Positions 15,866 to 23,025 of a DNA stretch of 23,624 nt are shown one piece after another. The stretch's first letter is position 1; each line of letters begins with the position of its first letter. Source of the stretch: a bacterium (lineage in GTDB: Bacteria; Patescibacteriota; Microgenomatia; UBA1400; PJMF01); assembly GCA_900299155.1 (NCBI GenBank), contig OMIS01000035.1, forward strand, positions 1-23,624, written 5' to 3'. Below the pieces are notes generated by a model that was given only the letters and a program-made list of their open reading frames with translations, was not told the DNA's origin and searched no databases. The translations under genes were made by a program, and so were the position numbers.

Positions 15866-17053
15866 ATGTCTCTGATAACTTGGTACGATAAGGTAGATAT
15901 GCATCGCGAAGTAGCCGTTGCGATTCTCGATGCATTCTTAACCCATGGCAAAAAAGATAACTTTGCTAGGCAGGTAGGAATATCACCACAGTGGTATTCC
16001 TACATTAGACAAGCAGGCTCCTTTTCACTACCAGACTTACCGACAGCCAAGCTTCTGGCCAAGTATTTACCAGCGCCAGGATATTATAAGGATGCTTTGT
16101 ATGAACACCTTTCAGAAGCACGCATAGCATATGAAAATGCAAGCAAAGAAATATTCTTTTCTCAATCTGATGATGAACGTTTAGCTTTCTATATTAATGA
16201 GATTAGCCAAGCTCATAATCAAGCTGTATTTGCCAACAATCTTGCTCCTGATGAAGTAAAAAAACTTTATATAAGAGTATATGAGCTTAGCAACCTAGCT
16301 GTGAGAAATATTAGCTTTGAAAACCACCCTCTAGAATTTTTGGAAATATGCAACCCTTTAGCTGATGTTAGCTATGTATTAGATAAGGCATCTCATGGTA
16401 TCTATTGGGCGAAACTTGCAAGACGCATAGCAGAAAACATTGATAAACAATCAGCAAATTTTCTAAGTAATTGGAAAAGCTTACAACAACAACATTTCTT
16501 TGCAATTCGCAATGAAGCTCTCGGCTATCATAATTTGCATAATCCGAGCATGGCTCAACAAGTTTTTAATCATGCTGAAAATCTAGCTTCAATTCATCAA
16601 AACATCGTGTTTCTGTCTGATACATATAGAAATCGGCTTATTTCTCTATCAACAATGCCCCGTTTTGCTATTAGTGATGCTGAATCACTTGCAATGCTTG
16701 CTGGAAATATCTTTGAAAAAAGAGATGATCCTTTAAGTATTTTCATGACTCAAGAAGCTTTAGCAAGAGCTTACATCGCGCATGGCACATCTCGGAGTCT
16801 CAAAAAAGCGAATAGAGTTCTAGAGAAAACGCTAAGTGGATTGGATACAATCCACTACACTGGTTATATACATCAGGTAGTGGTTATGCAAACTATTGCA
16901 AGTTTATTTTGGGTTACAGGAGATTCTGCTGGGTGGAAAAATATAATGAAAAAGATTCTGGTTATTACTTCAGAGGCAGGTTTATTTCATCAATATCGAA
17001 AAGCGGTAGAAAAATATGGGAGCGCGATCCAATCTCTTGAAAAAGAGGGATAA
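15866..17053 (+). CDS. HTH regulator with long helical (TPR-like) C-terminal region
   Basis: A 395-residue protein. Residues about 25-75 contain a helix-turn-helix (NFARQVGISPQWYSYIRQ, then LPTAKLLAKYL) of the XRE/lambda-repressor type. The remaining about 300 residues are almost wholly helical with repeat-like pairs (AYENASKEIFF, ALGYHNLHNPSMAQQVFNHAE, TQEALARAYIAHG), as in HTH-TPR sensors and regulators. The HTH would bind DNA and the TPR-like part would sense a ligand or partner. The gene has a recognisable promoter and a GGGAG ribosome-binding site. It is divergent from the secreted-protein gene at 15033-15725 and convergent with the CBASS-like operon. Target and ligand unknown. Confidence 0.75.
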   Translation: MSLITWYDKVDMHREVAVAILDAFLTHGKKDNFARQVGISPQWYSYIRQAGSFSLPDLPTAKLLAKYLPAPGYYKDALYEHLSEARIAYENASKEIFFSQSDDERLAFYINEISQAHNQAVFANNLAPDEVKKLYIRVYELSNLAVRNISFENHPLEFLEICNPLADVSYVLDKASHGIYWAKLARRIAENIDKQSANFLSNWKSLQQQHFFAIRNEALGYHNLHNPSMAQQVFNHAENLASIHQNIVFLSDTYRNRLISLSTMPRFAISDAESLAMLAGNIFEKRDDPLSIFMTQEALARAYIAHGTSRSLKKANRVLEKTLSGLDTIHYTGYIHQVVVMQTIASLFWVTGDSAGWKNIMKKILVITSEAGLFHQYRKAVEKYGSAIQSLEKEG

Positions 17054-17121
17054 AGCTAGATTTTAGATAGCGCTGTTTTGACGTACAGTAATGAGGCAGT
17101 CTACTAAGGATCTGACTTACA

Positions 17122-17991
17122 CTATTTTAAGCCTAGTCCATCAGCAACCCGCTCATCCCACAACTTGTTTAATTCATTCTGATTCATTTTCCATAACCAA
17201 GTTGGAATTAAAGGTGCTGTTGTACGCGCTATCTGATAATCTAACAATACTTTGATTGCTTCACTTTCTTCTGCTTTTTGCTTTGAGGTTAATAGCTCAC
17301 ATGCCCGTGCCTCTGCTTTATCAGCAGACTGGGAGAGTAGATGATAGTCAAATGCAAGACGCACATAACCGCCAGCAAATAAGAAGACGATAACTGAAAT
17401 AGTTGTACTTGCAATGCTGTCAGCTACAGTCTGTAAAGGGGTATTTTGCAACGAAACTACAAGCGTGATAACTGCGACAGCAGCGATAAGTATGCTAAAC
17501 GCCGCCGTGATGCTGGTCATCCGCTGCGCAAGCTGCTTTGTCCACCAGGAACTTTCTTCTAGATTCCTGAGCAATTTCTGTGGCCCTACGTCTGACACAT
17601 CAATAAAATATGTGTCAATATCGTTTGATCGCCTAGCAGCCTTCTTTACTGCCGTAGGGGCTGAGGCTAAGATATCAGAAACCTCTCTTGAACTGATTTC
17701 CCACCCTATTCCTTTGTAGAATTCAAATTTGCGCAGTTCTCCTTCTGCTATATCCCTAAGCCGACTTGAACGCCAAAGAAGTGCTGCACTTGATATAACT
17801 AAAATAGCCGCAATCAGAGCAACTTGCTTTTCAAAAAATGAAGTAAACGTAACAACTATATCAAGAACTAACACGATAATACTGCACAAGACCGCCATAT
17901 TCTGATTAAACTTGGCAGCATCAAACTGGGCATTCATTAGCGCCTGCAAGTTTATTGAATTCTTCTTTCCAGTTGTATTGTTTTTATCCAT
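17122..17991 (-). CDS. S-4TM family putative pore-forming effector (CBASS-like)
   Basis: A 289-residue protein with four predicted transmembrane helices in two hairpins: about 32-52, 55-73, 159-181 and 193-212. A soluble segment of about 85 residues lies between the hairpins, and the C-terminal tail carries DYQIARTTAPLIPTWLW and NELNKLWDE. This layout fits the SMODS-associated 4TM effectors proposed to open the membrane when a CD-NTase makes its nucleotide messenger. The gene overlaps the nucleotidyltransferase gene by 8 bases (ATGGATAA), so the two are translationally coupled, and it is the second gene of the operon. Expected outcome on phage infection: membrane permeabilisation and growth arrest or death. 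No other CBASS accessory gene (E1/E2/JAB, HORMA/TRIP13) is present, which fits a minimal two-gene type. Confidence 0.8.
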   Translation of the reverse strand: MDKNNTTGKKNSINLQALMNAQFDAAKFNQNMAVLCSIIVLVLDIVVTFTSFFEKQVALIAAILVISSAALLWRSSRLRDIAEGELRKFEFYKGIGWEISSREVSDILASAPTAVKKAARRSNDIDTYFIDVSDVGPQKLLRNLEESSWWTKQLAQRMTSITAAFSILIAAVAVITLVVSLQNTPLQTVADSIASTTISVIVFLFAGGYVRLAFDYHLLSQSADKAEARACELLTSKQKAEESEAIKVLLDYQIARTTAPLIPTWLWKMNQNELNKLWDERVADGLGLK

Positions 17992-18985
17992 ATGCGGGGA
18001 AGTCAGGAAAGACCTTTCTCCAAGTTTCTATGGCAGCCTTGTCATTTTTACTATTTTCATATCCAATCGCCTCTGCTGCATACTTGGCCATTAATTGGGC
18101 AACAGTATATACCTTATATCTGTCATCCCATGATGCATGAGTGTCTAGATCTGCTTCAAGACCTTTGGGATCTGGACAACTACCCAAAACGGCTGAAGAT
18201 AACAGCGTAAATGCAAGACTAACATTGCCACGAATGTTGCTCATAGGAAGGTAAGTACTAAAACCATTTATCAACATTGTCTCAAGGTAGTAAGAAGAGA
18301 TCTTGGGTACATTATAGTACTTATCATTCCAATACTTTAGAAGCCTAATTATTGGGATAAGATTACTATTGTGCCTTTGATTCGCATCACTAATTTTTTT
18401 CTGATCCCGTCGTGGATCGGTACGCTTCCAGCTTCCTGTCCCATCTGGAATTAGATAGTGATCGATTTTGTCTTCTCCATTGCTGACCGGTACAGCAGGT
18501 ACTATATCAAAATTCCAATCATACGACTTTAGGCCAAGGACGACTGCTTCACCAGTCCGTTTAATATCAGACTGCTTGTAATTGGGGATCAAAGATAGTG
18601 AACTCTTTATTTTGTTAAGTACCTTTGTAGAGTTTAGTACTCTGTTATCGTCATTTGTATACATCCAGGTAGGGCATGAAGTATCTGTAACTACTATTGA
18701 GTACTTATTAAAACTGAGATACTGGGTAAAAGAACCCGCACCAGCACTTATGAGTAGTAACAGGTCAATATCATCTAGTGGCTGTACCTTGGTTTTTCTA
18801 GCAAATGAGCCAAAGGCCAGGTAACCCCCATATAACTTTGGAAAGTAATCTACACGGGGTGCGACTAGTTCAATTTGCTCTTTTAGATAGTCGCGACTTT
18901 TACGGGCTTGAGCTACCTGCTCTGAATCAAGATCGACACTGTTGCTTCTGAGAAGGTCGAAAGAATATGGAACAGTATAGGGCAT
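17984..18985 (-). CDS. SMODS/CD-NTase nucleotidyltransferase (CBASS-like)
   Basis: A 333-residue protein with the CD-NTase signature AFGSFARKTK (G59-S60, R63, T65), metal-binding carboxylates in DDIDLLLLI (D72, D74) and a third carboxylate at WNFDIVPAVP (D160). The C-terminal part has LIPIIRLLKYWNDKYY and ISSYYLETMLI, as in OAS/SMODS C-terminal helical domains. The active-site residues are all present, so the enzyme should be catalytically competent. Family role: synthesis of a cyclic di- or oligonucleotide from NTPs upon phage sensing, to activate the effector. The product cannot be predicted. It is followed, with an 8-base overlap, by the S-4TM gene. A weak AAAGG lies 12 bases before the ATG. 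VapBC lies about 240 bases upstream on the same strand. Confidence 0.88.
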   Translation of the reverse strand: MPYTVPYSFDLLRSNSVDLDSEQVAQARKSRDYLKEQIELVAPRVDYFPKLYGGYLAFGSFARKTKVQPLDDIDLLLLISAGAGSFTQYLSFNKYSIVVTDTSCPTWMYTNDDNRVLNSTKVLNKIKSSLSLIPNYKQSDIKRTGEAVVLGLKSYDWNFDIVPAVPVSNGEDKIDHYLIPDGTGSWKRTDPRRDQKKISDANQRHNSNLIPIIRLLKYWNDKYYNVPKISSYYLETMLINGFSTYLPMSNIRGNVSLAFTLLSSAVLGSCPDPKGLEADLDTHASWDDRYKVYTVAQLMAKYAAEAIGYENSKNDKAAIETWRKVFPDFPAYG

Positions 18986-19228
18986 TTTTATTTAGCCTTT
19001 GCTTAAACCGTATAAATTATGCCAGATCGATCAGTTCTTTTTAGTACTTCCTCAACCTTAAGCAATATTCAATAACTATATCACAACATAGCAGGCAGAA
19101 CAAATGTTTTTAGGATTGTTATCTAACCTATCGACATCTGGCCTATTGATTTGTTTAACTATGGCGGCGATTATAAGATAGGCACCGCTTCTAATTTTCA
19201 TCTTCACTATTTATTATAATTGGTGGTG

Positions 19229-19645
19229 CTAACGCACTATTTCTAAATGAAAATCACGACTATAAACTTTGTCGAAGCTCAGTATTGCAGGAATATCATA
19301 ATGCTTCATGACAACAACATTTGCACAGTCGGTAAAACTTGTTCCTCTCCTATTCTGAAGAGAAAACAGATCTAGTGTTTCAGTATATATTTTCTCATCA
19401 ATAAAAATTAGGGGAAATAGGCTATCTTGAGCTATGTTTTTGAGAAAATTCCGCGCAACTTCCTGGCCTTCATAGTGGCTAAGTACAGTTGCTACTTCAG
19501 CAACCACTGCACTAGTCACAACAAGTCTTTTCTTCTGTTCAAACAGGTCATTAAATATTTGGCATGAATGAGTATGATGAGCATCCGCAGTTAAAGTAAA
19601 TCCAATGAGAGCATCGCTATCAACTAATACTTCAAAATTACTCAT
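19229..19645 (-). CDS. vapC: VapC-like PIN-domain toxin ribonuclease
   Basis: 138 residues from the ATG at 19645, chosen because it overlaps the end of the antitoxin gene by 8 bases and AAAGGGAGG lies directly upstream; the frame is open 15 codons further but without a reason to start there. PIN-domain acidic residues are visible: D9 in VLVDSDALIG, E50 in VVAEVATVL, D106 in SFTDCANVVVMK and D125 in ILSFDKVY. VapC toxins are Mg-dependent RNases that usually cleave tRNA or rRNA and are held inactive by VapB. All four catalytic acids are present. It is the second gene of the vapBC operon, beside the CBASS-like pair. Confidence 0.87.
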   Translation of the reverse strand: MSNFEVLVDSDALIGFTLTADAHHTHSCQIFNDLFEQKKRLVVTSAVVAEVATVLSHYEGQEVARNFLKNIAQDSLFPLIFIDEKIYTETLDLFSLQNRRGTSFTDCANVVVMKHYDIPAILSFDKVYSRDFHLEIVR

Positions 19646-19901
19646 TCCTCCCTTTCCAGACGCCATTCTCTCCATATAAAATTTGATCAATAGTAGTGGA
19701 AGCAGTAGAGTGGCCTTCTGCTATACCTTTGATTCTATTCAGCGCTTCATAAGTCTGTTTAAGCCGGGCATCTTCTCGATAATTGATTGCTTGCTCCAAA
19801 AGATCGCGGATAAAGTCGGAAAACGTTTTACTCTCGTTTTTTGCTTCAAACATTAAGCGGTGGTGTAACGTGGCAGGTAAATTGAGGGTTGTACGTTGCA
19901 T
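19638..19901 (-). CDS. vapB: VapB-like ribbon-helix-helix antitoxin
   Basis: 87 residues from the ATG at 19901. The start MQRTTLNLPATLHHRLM begins directly with the RHH beta strand (RTTLNLP), followed by helix 1 and helix 2 (KTFSDFIRDLLEQAI). The longer frame from 19931 would include the promoter, so 19901 is preferred. The C-terminal region (ALNRIKGIAEG, then QILYGENGVW) would wrap the toxin. A consensus TATAAT lies 10 bases before the ATG with no Shine-Dalgarno, so the transcript is probably leaderless. An inverted repeat overlapping the -35 region is the likely autoregulatory operator. The gene overlaps vapC by 8 bases. Confidence 0.82.
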   Translation of the reverse strand: MQRTTLNLPATLHHRLMFEAKNESKTFSDFIRDLLEQAINYREDARLKQTYEALNRIKGIAEGHSTASTTIDQILYGENGVWKGRNE

Positions 19902-19911
19902 ATGTGATTTT

Positions 19912-19967
19912 ATTATAGCAGACATCAACATATATGCAATACATATGTGAAAATCAAATGTATTGCA
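19912..19967 (-). promoter_or_regulatory. vapBC promoter with overlapping inverted-repeat operator
   Basis: Extended -10 TGCTATAAT on the minus strand (TATAAT 19917-19912) and an ATTGCA -35-like box with 17-base spacing (19940-19935). Arms 19935-19947 and 19955-19967 match in 12 of 13 positions around a 7-base centre; the outer 10 bp (TGCAATACAT) are perfect. The left arm covers the -35 box, so RHH binding there would block transcription. Confidence 0.6.
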
Positions 19968-20048
19968 AAAATATCCTATCGATTCTTTTCATGTGTCTAT
20001 TATTGCACAAAAAACGTTCGTTTTCTTCTCTACCCCGCTGATACACTA

Positions 20049-20090
20049 TTGACGGCTACTTTATCAATGGCATACTAAAGATATGCCATT
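20049..20090 (+). promoter_or_regulatory. Candidate plus-strand promoter with palindrome over the -10
   Basis: TTGACG (20049-20054), a 16-base spacer and CATACT (20071-20076). A 9-bp perfect inverted repeat, AATGGCATA (20066-20074) with TATGCCATT (20082-20090), overlaps the -10. It could be an operator, or a hairpin terminator, as T-rich sequence follows. It lies upstream of the recombinase stub and the 451-residue gene. The rest of the 19968-20129 stretch shows no gene. Confidence 0.35.
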
Positions 20091-20129
20091 TTCGACCTTT
20101 TCTTTTCACTGGTCAAAAATTGGCGCCGT

Positions 20130-20228
20130 ATGCAAGTTATAGGCTATATTCGAGTCAGTACCGACAAACCCACATGCGCTGCAGTCATCAGTTACCAGGT
20201 ATATGGGAAAGGCTGTTTCAGAGGCTGA
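20130..20228 (+). pseudogene. Serine recombinase (resolvase) N-terminal stub
   Basis: The ATG at 20130 reads MQVIGYIRVSTDKP, which closely matches the start of serine recombinases (VIGYIRVSTDKQ, where Ser10 is the catalytic nucleophile). After residue 14 the similarity stops, and the frame ends at 20228 after 32 codons. It is a remnant of a resolvase/invertase gene cut off after about 14 codons. It overlaps the start of the 451-residue gene in another frame. It marks the edge of a former mobile element. Confidence 0.6.
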
Positions 20229-21558
20229 TACTGAAAGTTTAACCCAGGTTCCCTATGTTTCCTCTAAAGAGCGGTTTTTTGTGTATACCGTTGATGAAAT
20301 GATGAGCAAACTGGGTAGAACTCCAGGCGGTGAATACTCGCAAAAATTACGCATACAGCATAATCGTGCTATCCGCAATCGTGAAAAAAATCCTGCGCTA
20401 CCATGTAACTCATCTGCGGAAGAAACGTGGAATAGAGTGCTATTGGATAATTTTGGATTATCAGGGTATTTATACTTCTATTCACCTTTTTCACAAGGTA
20501 GCTTTTCCTCGAAACAGGTAACTGAGAAAGTTCCGACCATTGATCAAGCCATGATCAAATTGGAAGCACATTTTAAGTATCAGGATAGATTGAAAGAAGC
20601 ATGCCATTTTTATGCAGCTATGCATCCTAGTAGTGCTGAATTTGAAGTTTGGAAAATTGCACGACATGTCATTGATAGTTTGTGGAAGGATAAAGTTGGG
20701 AGTATTTTTGCTGTTGCAAGCAAAATTAATATACATATGGAAGCTGTTTCAGCTGAAGAGTTACGAAGATACTTAGAAATATATCATTCAGAAATGAGTC
20801 TCACTGGTCTTTTTGTTCTGGATAATTTTCGTGAACTACGCAAAGCATATTCGCTCAAGAGAGGATTCCCGTTGAGTGCTGATGATTTTTACTTTATCAA
20901 ATACGCTAATCGGTATGTACGAAGTAACTCATATTGGGCATTCTATGAAGATGATTTTATAGATCCAGTAGCGGTGGGACGTGCTTTTTATATGTATCAA
21001 AAAGATTCTCCTATGCAGAAACATGATATTGCCTACCCTCAAGAAGTCGCAAAGGCACACAATATCTCAAAGATTGAAATTCCTTCTGCAGAAATGAAAG
21101 TGTATGTAGAAGCGTTTCGTAAGTCATTGGATACAGTTGCAGGAGAAAGTCATGCTGCGGTATACAAAAATTTAATTGCAACCGCCACAATATATGTATC
21201 TAATTTTCAGAGATATGATATTGAGTTACAGAAAATGAAGTTTCAATCTGACACTGTTGAACGACTTATTATTCTAGCTCAGCCTGAGCAAAAACCTGAA
21301 AAAGCACATGCTCTCTTTAAACAGCAAATTGCTCAATTGATTATTAACAAACATCACGAGTTACTTGCAGAAGGAGTTGAATCCGTTGAAGATCTGTATG
21401 CTCAAATGCAAGAGTTTATCGGAAACATTTGCCAAGCAATAGCGCAATTTGATCCAGGTGCTCAGAATGTACTTTACTATACAAAGGGGAGTGTCAGTTT
21501 GGAGAAACCCGCTCCTTCTCTCTACAAATCATTGCTAGCAAAAATATTAGGTAGGTAG
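20203..21558 (+). CDS. Unrecognised 451-residue protein, probably frameshifted near its end
   Basis: The family is not recognised. The protein is soluble and mostly helical, without signal peptide or membrane helix. The N-terminal part (FFVYTVDEMMSKLGRTPGG, IQHNRAIRNREKNP) is basic and could be DNA- or RNA-binding. The middle has aromatic-rich helices (LYFYSPFSQGSF, FYFIKYANRYVRSNSYW) and the C-terminus helical repeats (INKHHELLAEGVESVEDLYAQM, here shown in part). The start is uncertain: only a weak AGG lies upstream, and the first codons fall within the recombinase stub. After the TAG at 21556-21558 a helical coding frame continues in the -1 frame from 21555 to 21914, so the intact gene may have encoded about 570 residues. 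It lies next to the vapBC operon and is divergent from it. Confidence 0.6.
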   Translation: MGKAVSEADTESLTQVPYVSSKERFFVYTVDEMMSKLGRTPGGEYSQKLRIQHNRAIRNREKNPALPCNSSAEETWNRVLLDNFGLSGYLYFYSPFSQGSFSSKQVTEKVPTIDQAMIKLEAHFKYQDRLKEACHFYAAMHPSSAEFEVWKIARHVIDSLWKDKVGSIFAVASKINIHMEAVSAEELRRYLEIYHSEMSLTGLFVLDNFRELRKAYSLKRGFPLSADDFYFIKYANRYVRSNSYWAFYEDDFIDPVAVGRAFYMYQKDSPMQKHDIAYPQEVAKAHNISKIEIPSAEMKVYVEAFRKSLDTVAGESHAAVYKNLIATATIYVSNFQRYDIELQKMKFQSDTVERLIILAQPEQKPEKAHALFKQQIAQLIINKHHELLAEGVESVEDLYAQMQEFIGNICQAIAQFDPGAQNVLYYTKGSVSLEKPAPSLYKSLLAKILGR

Positions 21559-21668
21559 AGCATTTTAAAGAAAGTCCTGATAAACTATCTGAAGATTTTT
21601 ATCAGACTCTCCTCCTCCTTCAACATTTATTTCACTCTTCATTTCAATCTCCGATAGCTCTCTATGTA

Positions 21669-21914
21669 TTGTCTGAGTATCACATTTTCATCGAAAGCTA
21701 CTGGCGTGGCTTTGAAGTGCTAAGAGCGCTAGGTGATACATTTCCTTCTTTTGCAACTTTGTATCTTAAAAATCGTATAAATTTGGAGGCAGCAGCTGAT
21801 TATCTTGATAAAATCATTTACCTGGATCTGAAAGACAGAAAGATAGCGTGCGCATTTCTACTCGCAAAAAAAATGATATGTACTTTGAAACGGTACTCTA
21901 AAACCGATGAGTAG
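21669..21914 (+). CDS. C-terminal continuation of the 451-residue gene in another frame, or small separate gene
   Basis: The annotated start is a TTG, with no ribosome-binding site. The frame is open from 21555 and reads protein-like from there (HFKESPDKLSEDFYQTLLLLQ, then YHIFIESYWRGFEVLRALGD). No ATG, GTG or TTG occurs between 21555 and 21669. The sequence is helical and resembles in style the end of the preceding protein. The simplest reading is that a one-base indel or sequencing error separated it from the 451-residue frame. A programmed -1 frameshift is less likely, since no slippery heptamer is seen at GGTAGGTAGAG. Function unknown. Confidence 0.45.
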   Translation: MSEYHIFIESYWRGFEVLRALGDTFPSFATLYLKNRINLEAAADYLDKIIYLDLKDRKIACAFLLAKKMICTLKRYSKTDE

Positions 21915-21920
21915 CAACAC

Positions 21921-22454
21921 CTAAACAGAAATTGTTTTGCTGGATGAAGAAGTGTTGCTAAAACTATAGCTGCGTTCAGTATCCGAGACTAATGCTTGTC
22001 CAAATGTAAGCGCATCATTGTAGTTGAATCCTGGAAGTTTGTGTTGGTCCATGAGCCCAATCTTAAAGGTGGTCAATCCAAACAAGAGTTGGTATGGGTT
22101 TTGGGTTAAGTTATTGGCAGCAAACATAGTCAATGGAACAGCGTATCGTGAGAAAAATATTCCACCTTTGGTAATCACAAAACTGTCATCAAAAATTTCG
22201 ATAGTAGTCTTGTAGACATATAACAATGTATTAAGTATAAAAAGTAGCAATACTGTGCCTGCTGAGGCAATCGCATATACGAGTGCTCTGTCCATATTGG
22301 CGCTGCTTTGTGTACCAGCTTCTGTTGGGAATAAGACGATGCAAGCTATAAAAATAATAAAAGTATATATAGGAAACACTAAGAAAAGATGCGGTAGCAA
22401 GAAGTATGGTAAATATATCTTACTAGGTGAAAGTGACAGTTTTTTGGTTGACAT
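21921..22454 (-). CDS. Membrane protein with bacterial PH-like domain
   Basis: 177 residues from the ATG at 22454, chosen because TATACT lies 8 bases upstream (a leaderless pattern) and because the 14 extra upstream codons cover the promoter. There are two transmembrane helices (about FLLPHLFLVFPIYTFIIFIACIV, shown in part, and AIASAGTVLLLFILNTLLYV). A PH_2-like beta domain follows: TIEIFDDSFVITKGGIFF, SRYAVPLTMFAANNLTQNP and LLFGLTTFKIG, as in YdbS/YdbT-type proteins. The tail is Ser-rich. Proteins of this type are membrane-bound and of unclear function. It is convergent with the frame ending at 21914. Confidence 0.72.
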   Translation of the reverse strand: MSTKKLSLSPSKIYLPYFLLPHLFLVFPIYTFIIFIACIVLFPTEAGTQSSANMDRALVYAIASAGTVLLLFILNTLLYVYKTTIEIFDDSFVITKGGIFFSRYAVPLTMFAANNLTQNPYQLLFGLTTFKIGLMDQHKLPGFNYNDALTFGQALVSDTERSYSFSNTSSSSKTISV

Positions 22455-22477
22455 ATAGGTATAGTATACACCTATAT
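22453..22477 (-). promoter_or_regulatory. -10 element and inverted repeat before the PH-domain gene
   Basis: TATACT at 22468-22463 on the minus strand, 8 bases from the ATG at 22454. ATATAGGT (22453-22460) and ACCTATAT (22470-22477) form an 8-bp inverted repeat around the -10, a possible operator overlapping the start codon. Confidence 0.4.
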
Positions 22478-22522
22478 ATGAATACTGAGCTACCAATTAC
22501 TGAAAGAAAATAGTACTCCTTC

Positions 22523-22551
22523 TTGACACTGAATTGTTCCATCATTACAAT
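22523..22551 (+). promoter_or_regulatory. Strong sigma70-type promoter
   Basis: Perfect TTGACA (22523-22528), a 17-base spacer, then TACAAT (22546-22551). Transcription would start near 22558, giving a leader of about 31 bases to the ATG at 22589. It is the best promoter in the window. Confidence 0.7.
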
Positions 22552-22588
22552 AATACTGTAGGTTATTACAAAACAAATAAAGATAGAT

Positions 22589-22906
22589 ATGCCAAATCAA
22601 AATCAACCAACAGCCTCAAATGATACAAAGACACTGGTGACTGTACTTCTTCTAATTTTTCTGTACCCAATTGGGGTCATCGTTATGATGCTTTGGACAA
22701 CATGGAAACTTTGGGTCAAGATTTTGGTTGCATCACCTATCATATTAGCAATCCTTGCTTTTGTATTTCTGATGGTTTTAGCTGCCCTCAATCCATCTGG
22801 TAACGAAGGTGTCCAGCGAGCACAATGCATGAATTCTTGTCTTAAAGATAAAGATAATACAACATGTATCAAACTCTGTTCCAATGCTGGAACCAATTCC
22901 AAATAG
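22589..22906 (+). CDS. Small two-helix membrane protein with twin CX3C motif
   Basis: A 105-residue protein. Residues 1-15 are polar (Asn/Gln/Thr), then come two transmembrane helices: about 16-35 (VTVLLLIFLYPIGVIVMMLW) and about 42-66 (WVKILVASPIILAILAFV). A short tail follows with QCMNSCLKDKDNTTCIKLC, which is CX3C-X8-CX3C. The first part (LYPIGVIVMMLWTTWKLW) resembles small membrane proteins I associate with CPR genomes. If both ends face outside, the four Cys could form two disulfides in a helical hairpin. Function unknown. Driven by the consensus promoter at 22523-22551. No clear Shine-Dalgarno. Confidence 0.75.
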   Translation: MPNQNQPTASNDTKTLVTVLLLIFLYPIGVIVMMLWTTWKLWVKILVASPIILAILAFVFLMVLAALNPSGNEGVQRAQCMNSCLKDKDNTTCIKLCSNAGTNSK

Positions 22907-23013
22907 CATTTACAATTTTGGCTATGTCAAAAACTTACTAACTTGACTCACCTCAAAAATTAGTTATTCAACGAATGGAGTACATACTCTAGCAACCACA
23001 ATGAGATGAGTGA

Positions 23014-23019
23014 TATAGT
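23014..23019 (+). promoter_or_regulatory. -10-like TATAGT before the last gene
   Basis: TATAGT followed by six A's and then the ATG at 23026. Another leaderless-type arrangement; no -35 recognised. Confidence 0.35.
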
Positions 23020-23025
23020 AAAAAA

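Noticed and set aside
17093..17102. GAGGCAGTCT shared with the terminator after the helicase fragment (around 13176-13185)
   Set aside because: Only 10 bases match and the flanks differ, so this is probably chance and not an attachment-site pair.
21577..21605. 8-bp hairpin CTGATAAA/TTTATCAG after the 451-residue gene
   Set aside because: It lies inside the continuing coding frame and is not followed by a T run, so it was not called a terminator.
22603..22902. Minus-strand 99-codon frame
   Set aside because: It mirrors the small membrane protein gene, which has two clear transmembrane helices and a consensus promoter.
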